From assembly GCA_903632075.3 (NCBI GenBank), contig CAHIKZ030005494.1:161001-225000 (forward strand): a stretch of 64,000 bases of DNA. The letters are read 5' to 3'. A model generated the notes under the pieces. The model saw only the letters and a list, made by a program, of their open reading frames with translations. It did no database searches and was not told where the DNA came from. The translations under genes and the position numbers were made by a program. This document shows, one piece after another, positions 10,815 through 20,672 of this stretch (position 1 is its first letter; each line of letters begins with the position of its first letter). Source of the stretch: Acanthosepion pharaonis. Taxonomy: Eukaryota > Mollusca > Cephalopoda > Sepiida > Sepiidae.

Positions 10815-11015
10815 AAAAATGTTGGTGTGACCAACAGACTACCTGCCAACAAATGTCCTAAAACCTTAGACAAGAAAAAATCCTAAGAAAAAAAAAAAAA
10901 AAAAAGAAAAGTCCAACACCTAGGTTAACAATAAATTAAAATACTCAGTGCCTATGCTATCCAGACAGAACAAAAATGATTCACGTCAACCCTCAACATG
11001 GCAAAGCTTGAGTCC
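10815..11015 (+). repeat. Unclassified interspersed repeat R, plus copy
   Basis: Begins AATGTTGGTGTGACCAACAG and continues through ACCTTAGACAAGAAAAAATC, an A-run, TATCCAGACAGAACAAAAAT and AAGCTTGAG. This order is shared with 15262 (+) and 2455 (-). The 5' part TTGGTGTGACCAA is a short palindrome. Class unknown. Confidence 0.7.
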
Positions 11016-11365
11016 CTTCTCTATCTCAATATATATATATATATATATATAGTATCTGCATTTGCACCCACAGAGCCAATCTATGGTTTAAACGGCAAAT
11101 TGGGTCAAATTGTGACATGGCTTTCTGAAACTTACCAACAGAGAGCCATATGCTGGGATCATCTCCCAAGGCTGATATTATCCCCTGGATAAATTGACCA
11201 TAGTGAAATTCAGATTTGGGTTTCATGGTTGGTTAGAATGCTAGCTTTCAAATCATTGAGGCATGTACACAAACAAATAAACAATATGGCAAGATTCTTA
11301 TATATCAGAAACAATTTTAGGAGGAAAAAGCTATGCTAAAATTTTTCCACTTCGTCAGTTTTTTT

Positions 11366-11417
<52 letters not shown>

Positions 11418-12415
11418 CTGACTTCCAACACTGAAACAAAAAAAAGTAGGAACTAGGTCAATAACTTTTCAGCACCAGACTGTGCATGCACATGTGTGTA
11501 ATATGAAAATGCATTAGAAACAAAAATTTGCCACAATGATCTTGGGCACACAGGCCCTAGTACTTCAGCAGAAATTGAATCAATGTTTTCAGGGGTAGAG
11601 GGGGCACAAAATCCCCCTCCCAAGTACTAACTTAATTACAAAGGTTAACAGTGGATGGCTCCAATAATTTGAGTTTTCAGGCCATGCTCGCTAATAATTA
11701 AGAGGTTATCTTATCAAAGCCATTTGAGCCAATGATTACAAATTCTTCTGCTGTGGAGAGGGGGATACAAAACGTACCATTTATACTCTGATGGCATACT
11801 ACTGAAATTGAAATCTTTCCTTAAGTTTCTAAGAAGATAAATTTTCTAGTAAGAAGATAATAATTAAAAAAAAAACAATAAAAATCTTCAAAGACATAAC
11901 TTTTCTTCTCAACTCAATAGATGATGATTCAATTTAAAATAAAGAAAAAACAAAAAAAAAAGAAGAAAAAACAACAAACAATTGATTTTGGATTTATGCA
12001 AACAAATGAAAGTCATATACAAAAGACAGGTGACTGCAAAACATGTAGGTAGTATCTTCAAAGAACCAGCAGATGGCAACTTTTACAGAGAGATGGGTTG
12101 CCGGGAATCTTTCAATTAATTAGAATTGAATCAAATATTGACAATCTATGAGGCAGCTGCTCAGTTGGTGGCTGGCAGCCATTTATTTGTCTTTCTGTCG
12201 ACCAATTGATTATTTGCCTTTTAAAAAAGAAACAGGAAGACATAAAAAGCCAATAAGACAAAGAAATTCAAATTCAAAAAGATTAAATTTAGGCCACTCA
12301 CTGAAAGAGAGAAGGAGAGGAATGTGGAAGGGAGATTTACGTAGAAGAATTTGCAGGGAAGACTTTAGTAAAAGGAAATAGAGAGAAAGAATATGGGAAG
12401 ACTAGCTGGAAGTGA
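11016..12415. other. Non-coding, with TA and TA/TG microsatellites
   Basis: Contains (TA)n at 11031-11050 and a compound TA-TG array at 11371-11417. Short overlapping frames at 11026-11226 on both strands have no known match. The sequence 11500-12100 shows no recognisable feature. The 3' part becomes GA-rich toward the next array. Confidence 0.5.
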
Positions 12416-12419
12416 GTGA

Positions 12420-12469
12420 CAGAGATTGAAAGTATGCCATAGAGAGAGAGAGAGAGAGAGACACTGATG

Positions 12470-12505
<36 letters not shown>

Positions 12506-13092
12506 TGACTAGCTCGGAAAGAGAGAGAGAGAGAGAGACACTGACTAGCGGAGAGAGAGAGAGAGAGACTGACTAGAGGAAAGAGAGATAGAGAGAGAGA
12601 CACTGACTAGCTCCGAGCGGAAAGAGAGAGACACTGACTAGCTCCGAGCGGAAAGAGAGAGAGAGAGAGAGAGACGAGGAAAGAGAGAGAGAGAGAGAGA
12701 CACTGACTAGCTCCGAGCGGAGAGAGAGAGAGAGAGAGACACTGACTAGCTCCGAGCGGAGAGAGAGAGAGAGAGAGAGACACTGACTAGCTCCGAGCGG
12801 AAAGAGAGAGAGAGAGAGAGACACTGAAGTGAAAGAGAGAGAGAGAGAGACACTGACTAGCCTGAGCGGAGAGAGAGAGAGAGAGACACTGACGGAGAGA
12901 GAGAGAGAGAGAGAGAGACACTGACTAGGCCCGAGCGGAAAGAGAGGGACACTGACTAGCTCCGAAGCGGAGAGGGACACTGAAAGGAGAGAGAGACACT
13001 GACTAGCCGGAAAGGAAAGAGAGAGAGAGAGACACTGACGGAAAGAGGAGAGAGAGAGAGACACTGACTAGCTCTGAGCAGAAAGAGAGATA
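12420..13092. repeat. Compound GA minisatellite, about 18 units
   Basis: (GA)n tracts of variable length alternate with CACTGACTAGCTCCGAGCGG or shortened forms (CACTGACGG, CACTGAAGTG). I counted about 18 CACTGA cores. Minus-strand serine/leucine-rich frames over this region are low-complexity artefacts. Confidence 0.95.
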
Positions 13093-14111
13093 AAGAGAAC
13101 ATAGATAGAAACTTGTATAGAGAAAGTAAGAGAATAGCAATCAGAGTAAGTGAGTGATTTGTGCAGAATCGTACATTAGAGTGACATAAGCATAAACAGG
13201 AAAAAATGTGCAAAACTGAAAGAAAGAAAAACTTGCAATGAGTGATTGACAGAATATTTTAGCGAGACTAAATACAGTCTTGCATAGAGAGAGGGAATTA
13301 TTTACAAAGATTATTCTAAAAAGAGAAATAAATACAGAGAACATGTTTTTAATTTTAAAAAAGTTAGATAGATAGCATTTTGGAGAGAGAGAGAAAGAGA
13401 GACATTGAAATTGCTTGTAAGATTAAAATTGAGCAAGAAGTAACCATATACATGTTATAGAGCAAAGAGACCAACAAGAGATTGGTAATTATACTTCAGA
13501 ATAAATGCACACAGATTATGTCCAAATTTTTTTTTCTTCTTCTCAGTGAACAACTTAGCCAAGTAACCTTGATCCAACCACTAATATGACATCACACCTC
13601 TTCAGCAACTGTCTATGCCTAACACTCTTCTCAACAAATTTTTCAAGACAAAAATCAATGCTACCACACTTGACTGCACAGACAGGGAATGCTATGCAGA
13701 GAACAAACACCTGTTTGCATTGCAACTGCCACTAAATATTGCATTTTTTGTTTCGCTATTTTAGAATTAAATTCTCATGGTGATTAATTAATTAGGAATG
13801 AGCAGAGATGTGCTGAAAAAAAGAAACTTGTTTTTGTTTAAGTAAACCTACACAGATCTTCAAATCAAAACCCAATGTTTTTGTTTCTTTTTTAAAGATC
13901 AGACAAGTGGCAAATTAAACTATTTGACAAAGTCGCAGATTTTGAGGAGAAAGCTCCAATATGGTTTACTTTAAAATGGCTACAGCAAAAAACAACAAAA
14001 ACAATAACAGCATTTTCAATATATTTTTCTAAATATTAGTCATAAATAATTTCCATTGTTCTTTATCAAATACATTCATAATAAAATAAAGTATAATTAT
14101 ATTTTAAATTA
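13093..14111. other. Non-coding stretch
   Basis: Purine-rich to about 13420. The rest is ordinary AT-rich sequence. No element was recognised. Confidence 0.5.
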
Positions 14112-14580
14112 TACAGGGTGTGACAGAAATACATTCCACATAATGGTAAAACATTAGTGGCAATGATGCCTTCATCAAGCTAATGTTTTACTGCTATGTA
14201 GGCGGTATTTCCATGGATATTCACCATTATTTGTAATGACTTGTTGCCACTTATCAAGCAGTTCTTCAATATGTTTTGAGTAAAATTCTGCAGGTTTTAA
14301 TACAAAAAACCTTTTGATGAAATCTTAAATCTGGCTTACATTAGGGAAATTTTTCTCCATTTAAGTGCTTTGTACTGATTGAAAAAGGTAATAAAAAAAA
14401 ATATCAGTTGATGTAAAGTCAGGTAAATATGGTGGATGAGATAGAAGAAACTAACCAACTTCCATGATTGTTTCCTATGTTATCCTTGTTGCATGTGGCC
14501 TTGCATTGTCATGGAGGAGAACAATATTTTTCCTTTAATCCACTGTGTACACTGCCACTGCTGTGCAAAAACTAAAGTAT
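14112..14580 (-). mobile_element. mariner-like transposase C-terminal remnant
   Basis: On the minus strand, broken frames give VLLHDNARPHATR, then HPPYLPDF, and near the end EFYSKHIEELLDKWQQVITNNG. These are the second-Asp, third-Asp and C-terminal blocks of a mariner transposase in the correct order. The left edge carries AGGGTGTGACAGAAATAC, probably the terminal inverted repeat. A hairpin follows it directly, with arms CCACATAATGGTAAAACATT and its near-inverse at 14178-14202. Stops and a frameshift show it is dead. Confidence 0.75.
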
Positions 14581-14881
14581 ATTAGTCTACTCCAAATTTA
14601 TTCTTAACTGGAACCGAAAAACAAGAAATTACTTATGACTCTTCTCTCTGATGGAGTAGGAATTTTCAACTCTTGGCTTTCTAACACGCTTATATAGATA
14701 TTACCATTTGAAATTACTAGTGAAAGGGAGATAACTAGTAGGATAAAAAGTAAGACACTACAGAAAAAAACAATTATAATTACATTTGATATATTATATA
14801 AGCATGTACTGCAAAGCCTGATTAAGCAAGTCATAAAAATATTCTGTTTAATTATTTAGTCAATCAAAAAACTTTTCAACA

Positions 14882-14886
<5 letters not shown>
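14581..14886. other. Non-coding stretch
   Basis: The minus frame at 14604-14834 has a hydrophobic run but no family resemblance. I do not support it as a gene. Confidence 0.4.
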
Positions 14887-14930
<44 letters not shown>

Positions 14931-15189
14931 CATAAATAAATGAGAGAAAGAATAGATGGAGTAAAAATTCTACTGTTTGTAGCATTTACTTTTAAAAAAG
15001 TACCCAATACAAAAGTAGATCAATATATTATTATAAAAGATTATAATAAAAACATATTGAAATTATGGTTAATATTGGTTGTACTTCTTCAGGTGATGGT
15101 AAATCATCACCTGAAGTACAATCAAAGTAATGAAACATGAAAGATTTTGTGTTGTGATTTCAATATATTTTTATTATAATCTTTTATTA

Positions 15190-15240
<51 letters not shown>
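14887..15240. mobile_element. Foldback sequence bracketed by TA arrays
   Basis: (TA)n at 14887-14926 and (TA)n then (GA)n at 15190-15248 enclose nested inverted repeats. The outer arms 15024-15063 and 15157-15196 are about 40 bases and nearly identical. The inner arms lie at 15080-15122 (GTACTTCTTCAGGTGATG and its near-inverse). The shape suggests a MITE or foldback element. No transposase is present. Confidence 0.6.
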
Positions 15241-15248
<8 letters not shown>

Positions 15249-15261
15249 AACTACTAAAGAA

Positions 15262-15495
15262 CCCAACAATGTTGGTGTGACCAACAGACAACTTACCAAA
15301 AGACCAAATACCTTAGACATGATAAAAAATGTCACAAACAAGAAAAGAAAAAAAGGGGAAAAAAAAAGACCAAATGGCAGACAACTATCTACAGAGTAAA
15401 TTAAAGTGCTTAATGCAAAGACTATTTAGACAGACCAAAAAATGCTCCATGACGTAAGCACTCAATAAAGGACAGCTTGAGCTGCTACTCAAGCT
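15262..15495 (+). repeat. Unclassified interspersed repeat R, plus copy
   Basis: Shares AATGTTGGTGTGACCAACAG, ACCTTAGACATGA, the internal A-run and the TTTAGACAGACCAAAAAATG block with the copy at 10815. Its 3' end differs after CAGCTTGAG. Confidence 0.7.
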
Positions 15496-15542
15496 TCACG
15501 CTCTTGTGATCTTCAGGTGATTAGAACATATATACCCACACG

Positions 15543-15543
<1 letters not shown>

Positions 15544-15594
<51 letters not shown>
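15544..15594. repeat. (TA)n microsatellite
   Basis: About 25 uninterrupted TA units. Confidence 0.95.
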
Positions 15595-15596
<2 letters not shown>

Positions 15597-16230
15597 TTAA
15601 TTTATCAATTTACTTCATCTTATTGCTTTTTGTCGAAACTTGTGAAAATTTTACAGTTTTCCTATTTGACTCTTCTGATGAATCATAATTATAAACTGCT
15701 TGCAAAAAAAAAAAAAAAAACCATAGAAATTATCCCTGATTAAATATTTGAATTTAACAACTTGCAATAACCAACATAAGTATAAATGCAGGTCATTATT
15801 CAAAGAAGTAAGAAGGCTCAAATTATAAGATTAAAAACTGACATGCTTTTCCATTTCCCTAAAGCAGACTTTAAATGTATGAGAACACTATCACTTCCTC
15901 TATCTTACCTTTCTTTATTATTATGCATGATTTCTTTTTTCCTGCTGAAACCAAACTACTTAATTTTGTCTTTACCAGCAATCAAAAGAGAAGGGTCCAT
16001 TATTTATCTGTGGTAATGACAGTGTATAATGTAAGTGCTAAATTACTAACAGAGGAACAAGTAGAATTATGATGTGATGTTTAATGTTGGATATCCTGTA
16101 TTTATTAAAGTAAGCAGCATGAAAGTAAAATAAAGTAGATTCTGAAAAGACTTCTTGAATGGCATATCCAGCAAACTTGTCTTCTAGGAACAATGCCGTA
16201 ACCGATATAACGAACAGAAACTCAATAGTT
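15595..16230. other. Non-coding stretch
   Basis: Overlapping frames at 15786-16072 contain a hydrophobic run but have no recognisable domain. Nothing else was seen. Confidence 0.45.
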
Positions 16231-16616
16231 TGATTTGTTTTTACAGCTTATCAACCCTTTGTAGGTTATTTAAAGACAGAAAATATTTTTAGATTGTAAA
16301 ATTTTTTATTTTTTAGATAATAATGATTTAGTGATACAAGTCTTACTAATTAACCCATAGCTGGGAGGGGAGAAGTGGTAGATTCATATATTTCCCAAAG
16401 ATATTTGTGCCTAAGTGAATATAATGAACCCAACTTGAATTGGAACTCAGCTCACTGATTAACAATTCTGAGCCATTATCCATTAAACCATCTGCACATC
16501 CAAGCTTACAGCACCTTGTATTCCCAAGCAGTCACCCATCTAGCTACTAACCAGGCTCAACATAGCTTCAATGATTGTATCAGGAATTGGTATTTCAATG
16601 TGATATGGCCATAAGC
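16231..16616 (-). mobile_element. Chimeric 5S rRNA-tRNA SINE, copy B
   Basis: On the minus strand it begins GCTTATGGCCATATCA and passes through a box C-like GGGTGACTGCTTGGGAATAC to the 5S 3' end GGTGCTGTAAGCTTGG. Next are a tRNA-like box A region (TTTAATGGATAATGGCTC) and box B (AGTTCCAATTC), then the shared body and the tail TTTAAATAACCTACAAAGGG. This copy shows the whole 5S moiety, including its 3' terminus. Confidence 0.85.
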
Positions 16617-16832
16617 CCTCAATGGTTAGAAAGGACAAATCACACAAAGTCACCTTTTTTTATGACTAATATCCCAGTCTTCAGTATTCACAGAACAAAG
16701 CCAAGAAAATGAATGGCATTGAGAAAGAAACAATAGCCTTATTCTGCCAGAACGCTTGGGTGAATCCATGAACGCATTCGTTCTGGTTTTTCACTGTCAC
16801 AGTTGAACAGCTTGTTGCTAAGTTAACGTCAT

Positions 16833-16869
<37 letters not shown>

Positions 16870-16937
16870 AAAGAAAGAAACAAACAATGAGAAAGAAAGA
16901 ATTTTCATTTCTATCAATATTTTCATTCTTTCTTTCT
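16617..16937. other. Non-coding, with a 34-base A-run
   Basis: The A-run is at 16834-16867. Frames here are not gene-like. Confidence 0.5.
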
Positions 16938-17225
16938 ATGTGCTGTGTCCCTTCAGGACATGGGCAATCATGGCTCTCCACAACTTCCTATCCATTGTAG
17001 CCCTTAGTAATGTCAGTCTTTTTGCCATCCCTCTGTTCCACCATCCATTCACACAAGTTTGTCAGGTGCCATGCTGTCCCTTTTGCTTTTGATATGTCTT
17101 GTGAGTGTCAAATTAGCCAAGCCCTTCTTCCTCATTATGTGTCCATTTCAGTTGTCTTTCTTATTCGGAATACAAGTATCCTTTTTGTTTCCATTTTTCT
17201 CAAGACCTCTTTAAAGAAACCAATT
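16938..17225 (-). mobile_element. LINE (RTE-like) RT C-terminal remnant, family A
   Basis: The minus strand gives, with shifts and stops, TTEMDT, then KAKGTAWHLTNLCEWMVEQ, then VESHDCPCPEGT. This is the tail of the widespread cephalopod RT ORF that ends in an AMIAHVLKGHGT-like sequence. Five other fragments of the same family occur in the window. Confidence 0.75.
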
Positions 17226-17308
17226 TGTTTCTTAAATTCACCACGTTTTTTGGTAGTCAGTCAGTTAAATGCTATATATGATTCATGGCCAATAATGTTT
17301 CTTTCAAT

Positions 17309-17505
17309 TCATGACTGACTAGGTAGATTTACCACAGTAGGCTGCCATTTCTTTCTGTGGTAGATTGGTTGCCAACCAAGGCTATAAGACCCAGTCTGTC
17401 CTGATATTCAACCCATAGCTGGGGGGAGAAGAGATGGATTCCTCCAACTTGATTCTCCAATTTTTCATTCCAAGTTGTTATTCATTACTCTACATCAGAG
17501 TACTT
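17309..17505 (-). mobile_element. OK-type SINE, internally deleted
   Basis: The minus strand carries CCAGCTATGGGTTGAATATC, GGTCTTATAGCCTTGG, CCACAGAAAGAAATGGCAGC and a tail CTAGTCAGTCATGA. The box B region is damaged. Confidence 0.7.
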
Positions 17506-17589
17506 CGTCAATGATATAAAACAATAGGCCTTATCAATAATATAAAACAATAGGCCTTATCAATCACAAAACCTAATTTCCCCAATTTA

Positions 17590-18174
17590 CTAGTAACAAC
17601 CAACCAATGTCTCAGGAATATCCTAAATATCATTTGGCCGGAAGTCATTTCCAATGACCAACTGAGGTACAGGACCAGACAAGCCCCAAATGAGACTGAC
17701 ATCAAGAAACAGAAATGGAGTTGGATCGACCACACACTCTGCAAGTCTGCTTCAAGTGTCACCAGGCAGGCCCTTGACTGGAATCCACAAGAGAAGCAAA
17801 AAGTGGGACAACTTGGTTTGTTTTGGCTTTACGGCATATCAATCTCAATGGGTTATTTAATGCTTACAAAATTTTTGCTGTTGGTAATATATTTTTTTTA
17901 AAATTTATTTCTAGTAATATTTTTGTTCAAAAATTCTATTTCTGGCAATAATTTTCTTTCAAATATGTATCACTGGTAATATTTTTCAAAAAAAGAATGT
18001 ATAGCTGGTAATATATATTTTTCTTCTCCGCCCCCCAAACAAACTTGGTGCAGAAGTGTTGACAAAGAGGTGAAGGCAGCCAGCATGACATGGGCCAAGA
18101 GGATCGCACAGAACTGTATCTGTTGGAGAGATGTTGTTACAGCCTTATCTTTCTCAAGGAATCAAGAGGCATAA
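17590..18174 (+). mobile_element. LINE RT C-terminal remnant, family C, split by a repeat
   Basis: Frames read SLRNILNIIWPEVISNDQLR, then KKQKWSWIDHTLCK, then QALDWNPQEKQKVGQ up to about 17812. After the inserted repeat, reading resumes with TWCRSVDKEVKAASMTWAKR and ends RNQEA followed by a stop near 18172. This is the known C-terminal region in which a WP..I.N.DL block is followed by W.WIGH.LRK. Both halves join naturally once the insertion is discounted. Confidence 0.75.
17812..18045 (+). mobile_element. Interspersed repeat V inserted in LINE C
   Basis: Starts TTGGTTTGTTTTGGCTTTAC with TCAATGGGTTATTTAATGC, followed by repeated GGTAATATTTTT blocks. The same start occurs at 49951 and, more degraded, at 60060. 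The flanks ACAACTTGG and ACAAACTTGG are probable target duplications of about 9 bases with one indel. Probably a SINE-like retroposon; the head class is unknown. Confidence 0.65.
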
Positions 18175-18387
18175 AAAAAAAAAAAACATTAGTAAAGTAG
18201 TAAACTAATGATTCATTTATACTTATGTTTTTTGGGGTGTTGAAGGGGGCAATTTTTTAAAGCATACTTTAATCATTAATAATCATACTTATTTCTAGGA
18301 TCATGGCGGGGGGGGGGTTCAAACATGGATATTCAGATGTTGGCTTTGTAATCCAATAATCAGAGTACTTTTCTTTTTCTTTTATGT

Positions 18388-18730
18388 ACTATGTCCCTTC
18401 AGGACGTAAGCGATAATGACTCTCCACTTTTCCCTATCCATTAGAGCTCCCAATAAGTTTTGTCTCTTTGCTACTTCTCCAAGACCCTATTCTGTTATAC
18501 ACTTGCTTAAGCCCACTAGGTATGTCACGTGTTGCTTTCCCTTGTCTTTCTTTCTTTCTATCTGCCCTGTGAGTATCAGATTCTCCAAGCCCTCCTTTAT
18601 CATTACATGTCCCAGTAACCTCAGCTGCCTCCTACTGATGTTAAGTATAAACTTCCTCCTTGTTTGCATCCTCTCCAAAACTTCATCATTGCTCACAAAC
18701 TCGGCCCACAATATCCTTAGCATCTTTATT
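18388..18730 (-). mobile_element. LINE (RTE-like) RT C-terminal remnant, family A
   Basis: The minus frame at 18487-18723 reads MLRILWAEFVSNDEVLERMQ, then RRQLRLLGHVMIKEGLENLI, then TGQIERKKDKGKQ. Beyond a frameshift the rest of the tail runs to 18388. This is the best-preserved family A fragment in the window. Confidence 0.8.
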
Positions 18731-19285
18731 TCTTGAATAAAAAGTAGTGGTTATCAGTGGCATAGCTAGAGTGAGTGCCACCACCAGACATTTCAACATT
18801 TCAATATATTATATATATATATACGGTGACTATATATATATATATATATATTGAATATATAACAAGAAAATTTTGTGGACTTATAACTTTTCAAAATTCA
18901 AACAAAATTCTCTTGATCAATTTGAACAAGAACTCTAGCATTGCAGTATCACACGTTCCAAAATATTCAACTGTCAATAAATTGCATAATTTTAAAAAAA
19001 AACATCTTTCGGTCTACACATATTTCATCTTATTGTTTATCTATGCATGTGAAAATTGCACCCTGAAGATGATAATTTAAAATTGTTGAAAGTACTTGGA
19101 ATGTGTCTTCCACATGATAAAAACTCAAATATAAGGATCTTATTATTCAAGGAATTGATAGTAAGTTAATATCTCATTAAGTCCTATTAGCGAAGTGATT
19201 TCTCCATTAATCACATTAACATTGCTTTTTAATTCTTTGTATAAATTGTTTCTTTATGATATAAAATATAAGGTGCACACTAATA
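18731..19285. other. Non-coding stretch
   Basis: Short TA runs lie at 18812-18851. The frame at 18775-19080 is translated from these and is not supported as a gene. Confidence 0.45.
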
Positions 19286-19720
19286 TATATTAGATGAAAT
19301 AGATTGAATCTGACAAATATATTTAATATATTTTCTGTTTATACATATAAAAATAACATATAAATAGAAAATATATTAAAAATATTTGTCTGATTTAATC
19401 TATTTCATCTAATATGTTGTCATTGTTTACATTATGTTTCGAAGCAGAAATGATATATCGAGAAAGATCATTGAAAATGTGTGTTTATAAACAGTAATTT
19501 GGACTTTGCTAATCGGAAAGTTCTCTGTAGCTGAATGGTTAACAGTAAATCAGGCCAAACAATGGTGCTCATATGGGATACAGGTTTGATTCCTGCTGGG
19601 GAACACATATTTTCTACAAAATTTCTCAAACACTTTAGCTAGTAAATGTAATTAATACTGCTTAATTAAAATCAGAGCATTTACTCTAATAAGTTGTACT
19701 CATAAAAATGTTGTATAAAC

Positions 19721-19722
<2 letters not shown>
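19286..19722 (+). mobile_element. tRNA-related element J with palindromic head
   Basis: 19286-19415 is an imperfect palindrome (TATATTAGATGAAATAGATT at the left edge and its inverse at the right). Downstream, TCTGTAGCTGAATGGTTAAC resembles a pol III box A and ACAGGTTTGATTCCTGC a box B, about 45 bases apart. A second copy at 40140 keeps both parts. A (TA)n array follows directly. Confidence 0.6.

Positions 19723-19762
<40 letters not shown>
19723..19762. repeat. (TA)n microsatellite
   Basis: About 20 TA units directly before the left target duplication of the next element. Confidence 0.95.
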
Positions 19763-19766
<4 letters not shown>

Positions 19767-19779
19767 AGAAATTATTAGG

Positions 19780-20132
19780 CTTTGAGATAATTATAATTAA
19801 GTAATTCATTGAGTCTAGAAGAAACCTCAACAGAGGCAGAGAGCACTGGACGGCCGTTTTGTCCTATATTTGGGACTCATCAGTAGTATACATCCACTAC
19901 CGAGAATTGAAACACGGACAGTTAGGTTATCAGGCAAATGTCATACCAACTGTACCAACAGGCCTTGGTGACAAAGAGGTAACGAATTAGACTTGATATA
20001 GCGCCGCTTGATCACATGTTCCACGGTGGAACTCATCCACGTTTCCCTTACCCATAGGACTGTGCCCCCACTACTATCCCCAAGCCATGCAATCCAGAGC
20101 ATTAGAAACCAGTTCAAGCAAGGATATACAAG
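19780..20132 (-). mobile_element. SINE with hammerhead-ribozyme-like motif
   Basis: The 353-base insert is flanked by perfect 17-base direct repeats (TGATAGAAATTATTAGG at 19763-19779 and 20133-20149), so it is a retroposed unit. On the minus strand a tRNA-like segment (GGTACAGTTGGTATGACATT as box A, GTGTTTCAATTCTCG as box B) is followed at once by CTGATGA at 19877-19883. Next come a stem GTCC/GGAC, then AAAAC, a small CGGCCG stem and GTC at 19849-19851. That is the order of a type I hammerhead. Schistosome Sm-alpha elements are known to pair a pol III promoter with a hammerhead, and animal retrozymes have similar motifs. Confidence 0.75.
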
Positions 20133-20150
20133 TGATAGAAATTATTAGGA

Positions 20151-20152
<2 letters not shown>

Positions 20153-20213
<61 letters not shown>
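20153..20213. repeat. (TA)n microsatellite
   Basis: About 30 TA units just after the right target duplication of the hammerhead SINE. Confidence 0.95.
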
Positions 20214-20216
<3 letters not shown>

Positions 20217-20276
20217 GGTGAAATTTGTAAAAAGTGCTCAACATTCAAAATATAAAAGAGAGTAAATAATTGTTTA

Positions 20277-20610
20277 AAACTGAAAACTTTACTTACTGTA
20301 AATTAATATCCAATTTTTTAATTATTTTTCTCCTGACTACATAGTTTCATGGCCCACATCCATTCCTCAAGGGTTAAAATGTTCTTTAAATGTCCGTTTT
20401 TTTTTTTGTTGTATATTTGCATTTTTTCTTTGACTGTTAGTAACGTGTGCATGCTGATGATCGTTTATGTGTCCGTTAATCCATTCAAGAGTATACTTGC
20501 AATATGCAACTAAGGCATGAGGAGTGGACGAGGGCCACAAAATTGCATAGTCAGTTTAAAAATAATTAAAATAACGGATATTAATTTACAGTAAGTAAAT
20601 TTTTCAGTTT
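20277..20610. mobile_element. Long foldback element
   Basis: The outer arms begin AAACTGAAAACTTTACTTAC and end with the near-inverse GTAAGTAAATTTTTCAGTTT. A second arm pair, starting CTGACTACATAG and ending near-inverse at GCATAGTCAG, lies inside. The arms cover most of the 334 bases around a T-rich centre. TA arrays sit on both sides. Non-coding; a MITE or foldback is likely. Confidence 0.75.
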
Positions 20611-20615
20611 AAAAT

Positions 20616-20621
<6 letters not shown>

Positions 20622-20666
<45 letters not shown>
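20622..20666. repeat. (TA)n microsatellite
   Basis: About 22 TA units to the right of the foldback. Confidence 0.95.

Positions 20667-20672
<6 letters not shown>

Noticed and set aside
12337..13213. Minus-strand Ser/Leu-rich frames
   Set aside because: Products of the GA minisatellite; low complexity and no independent support.
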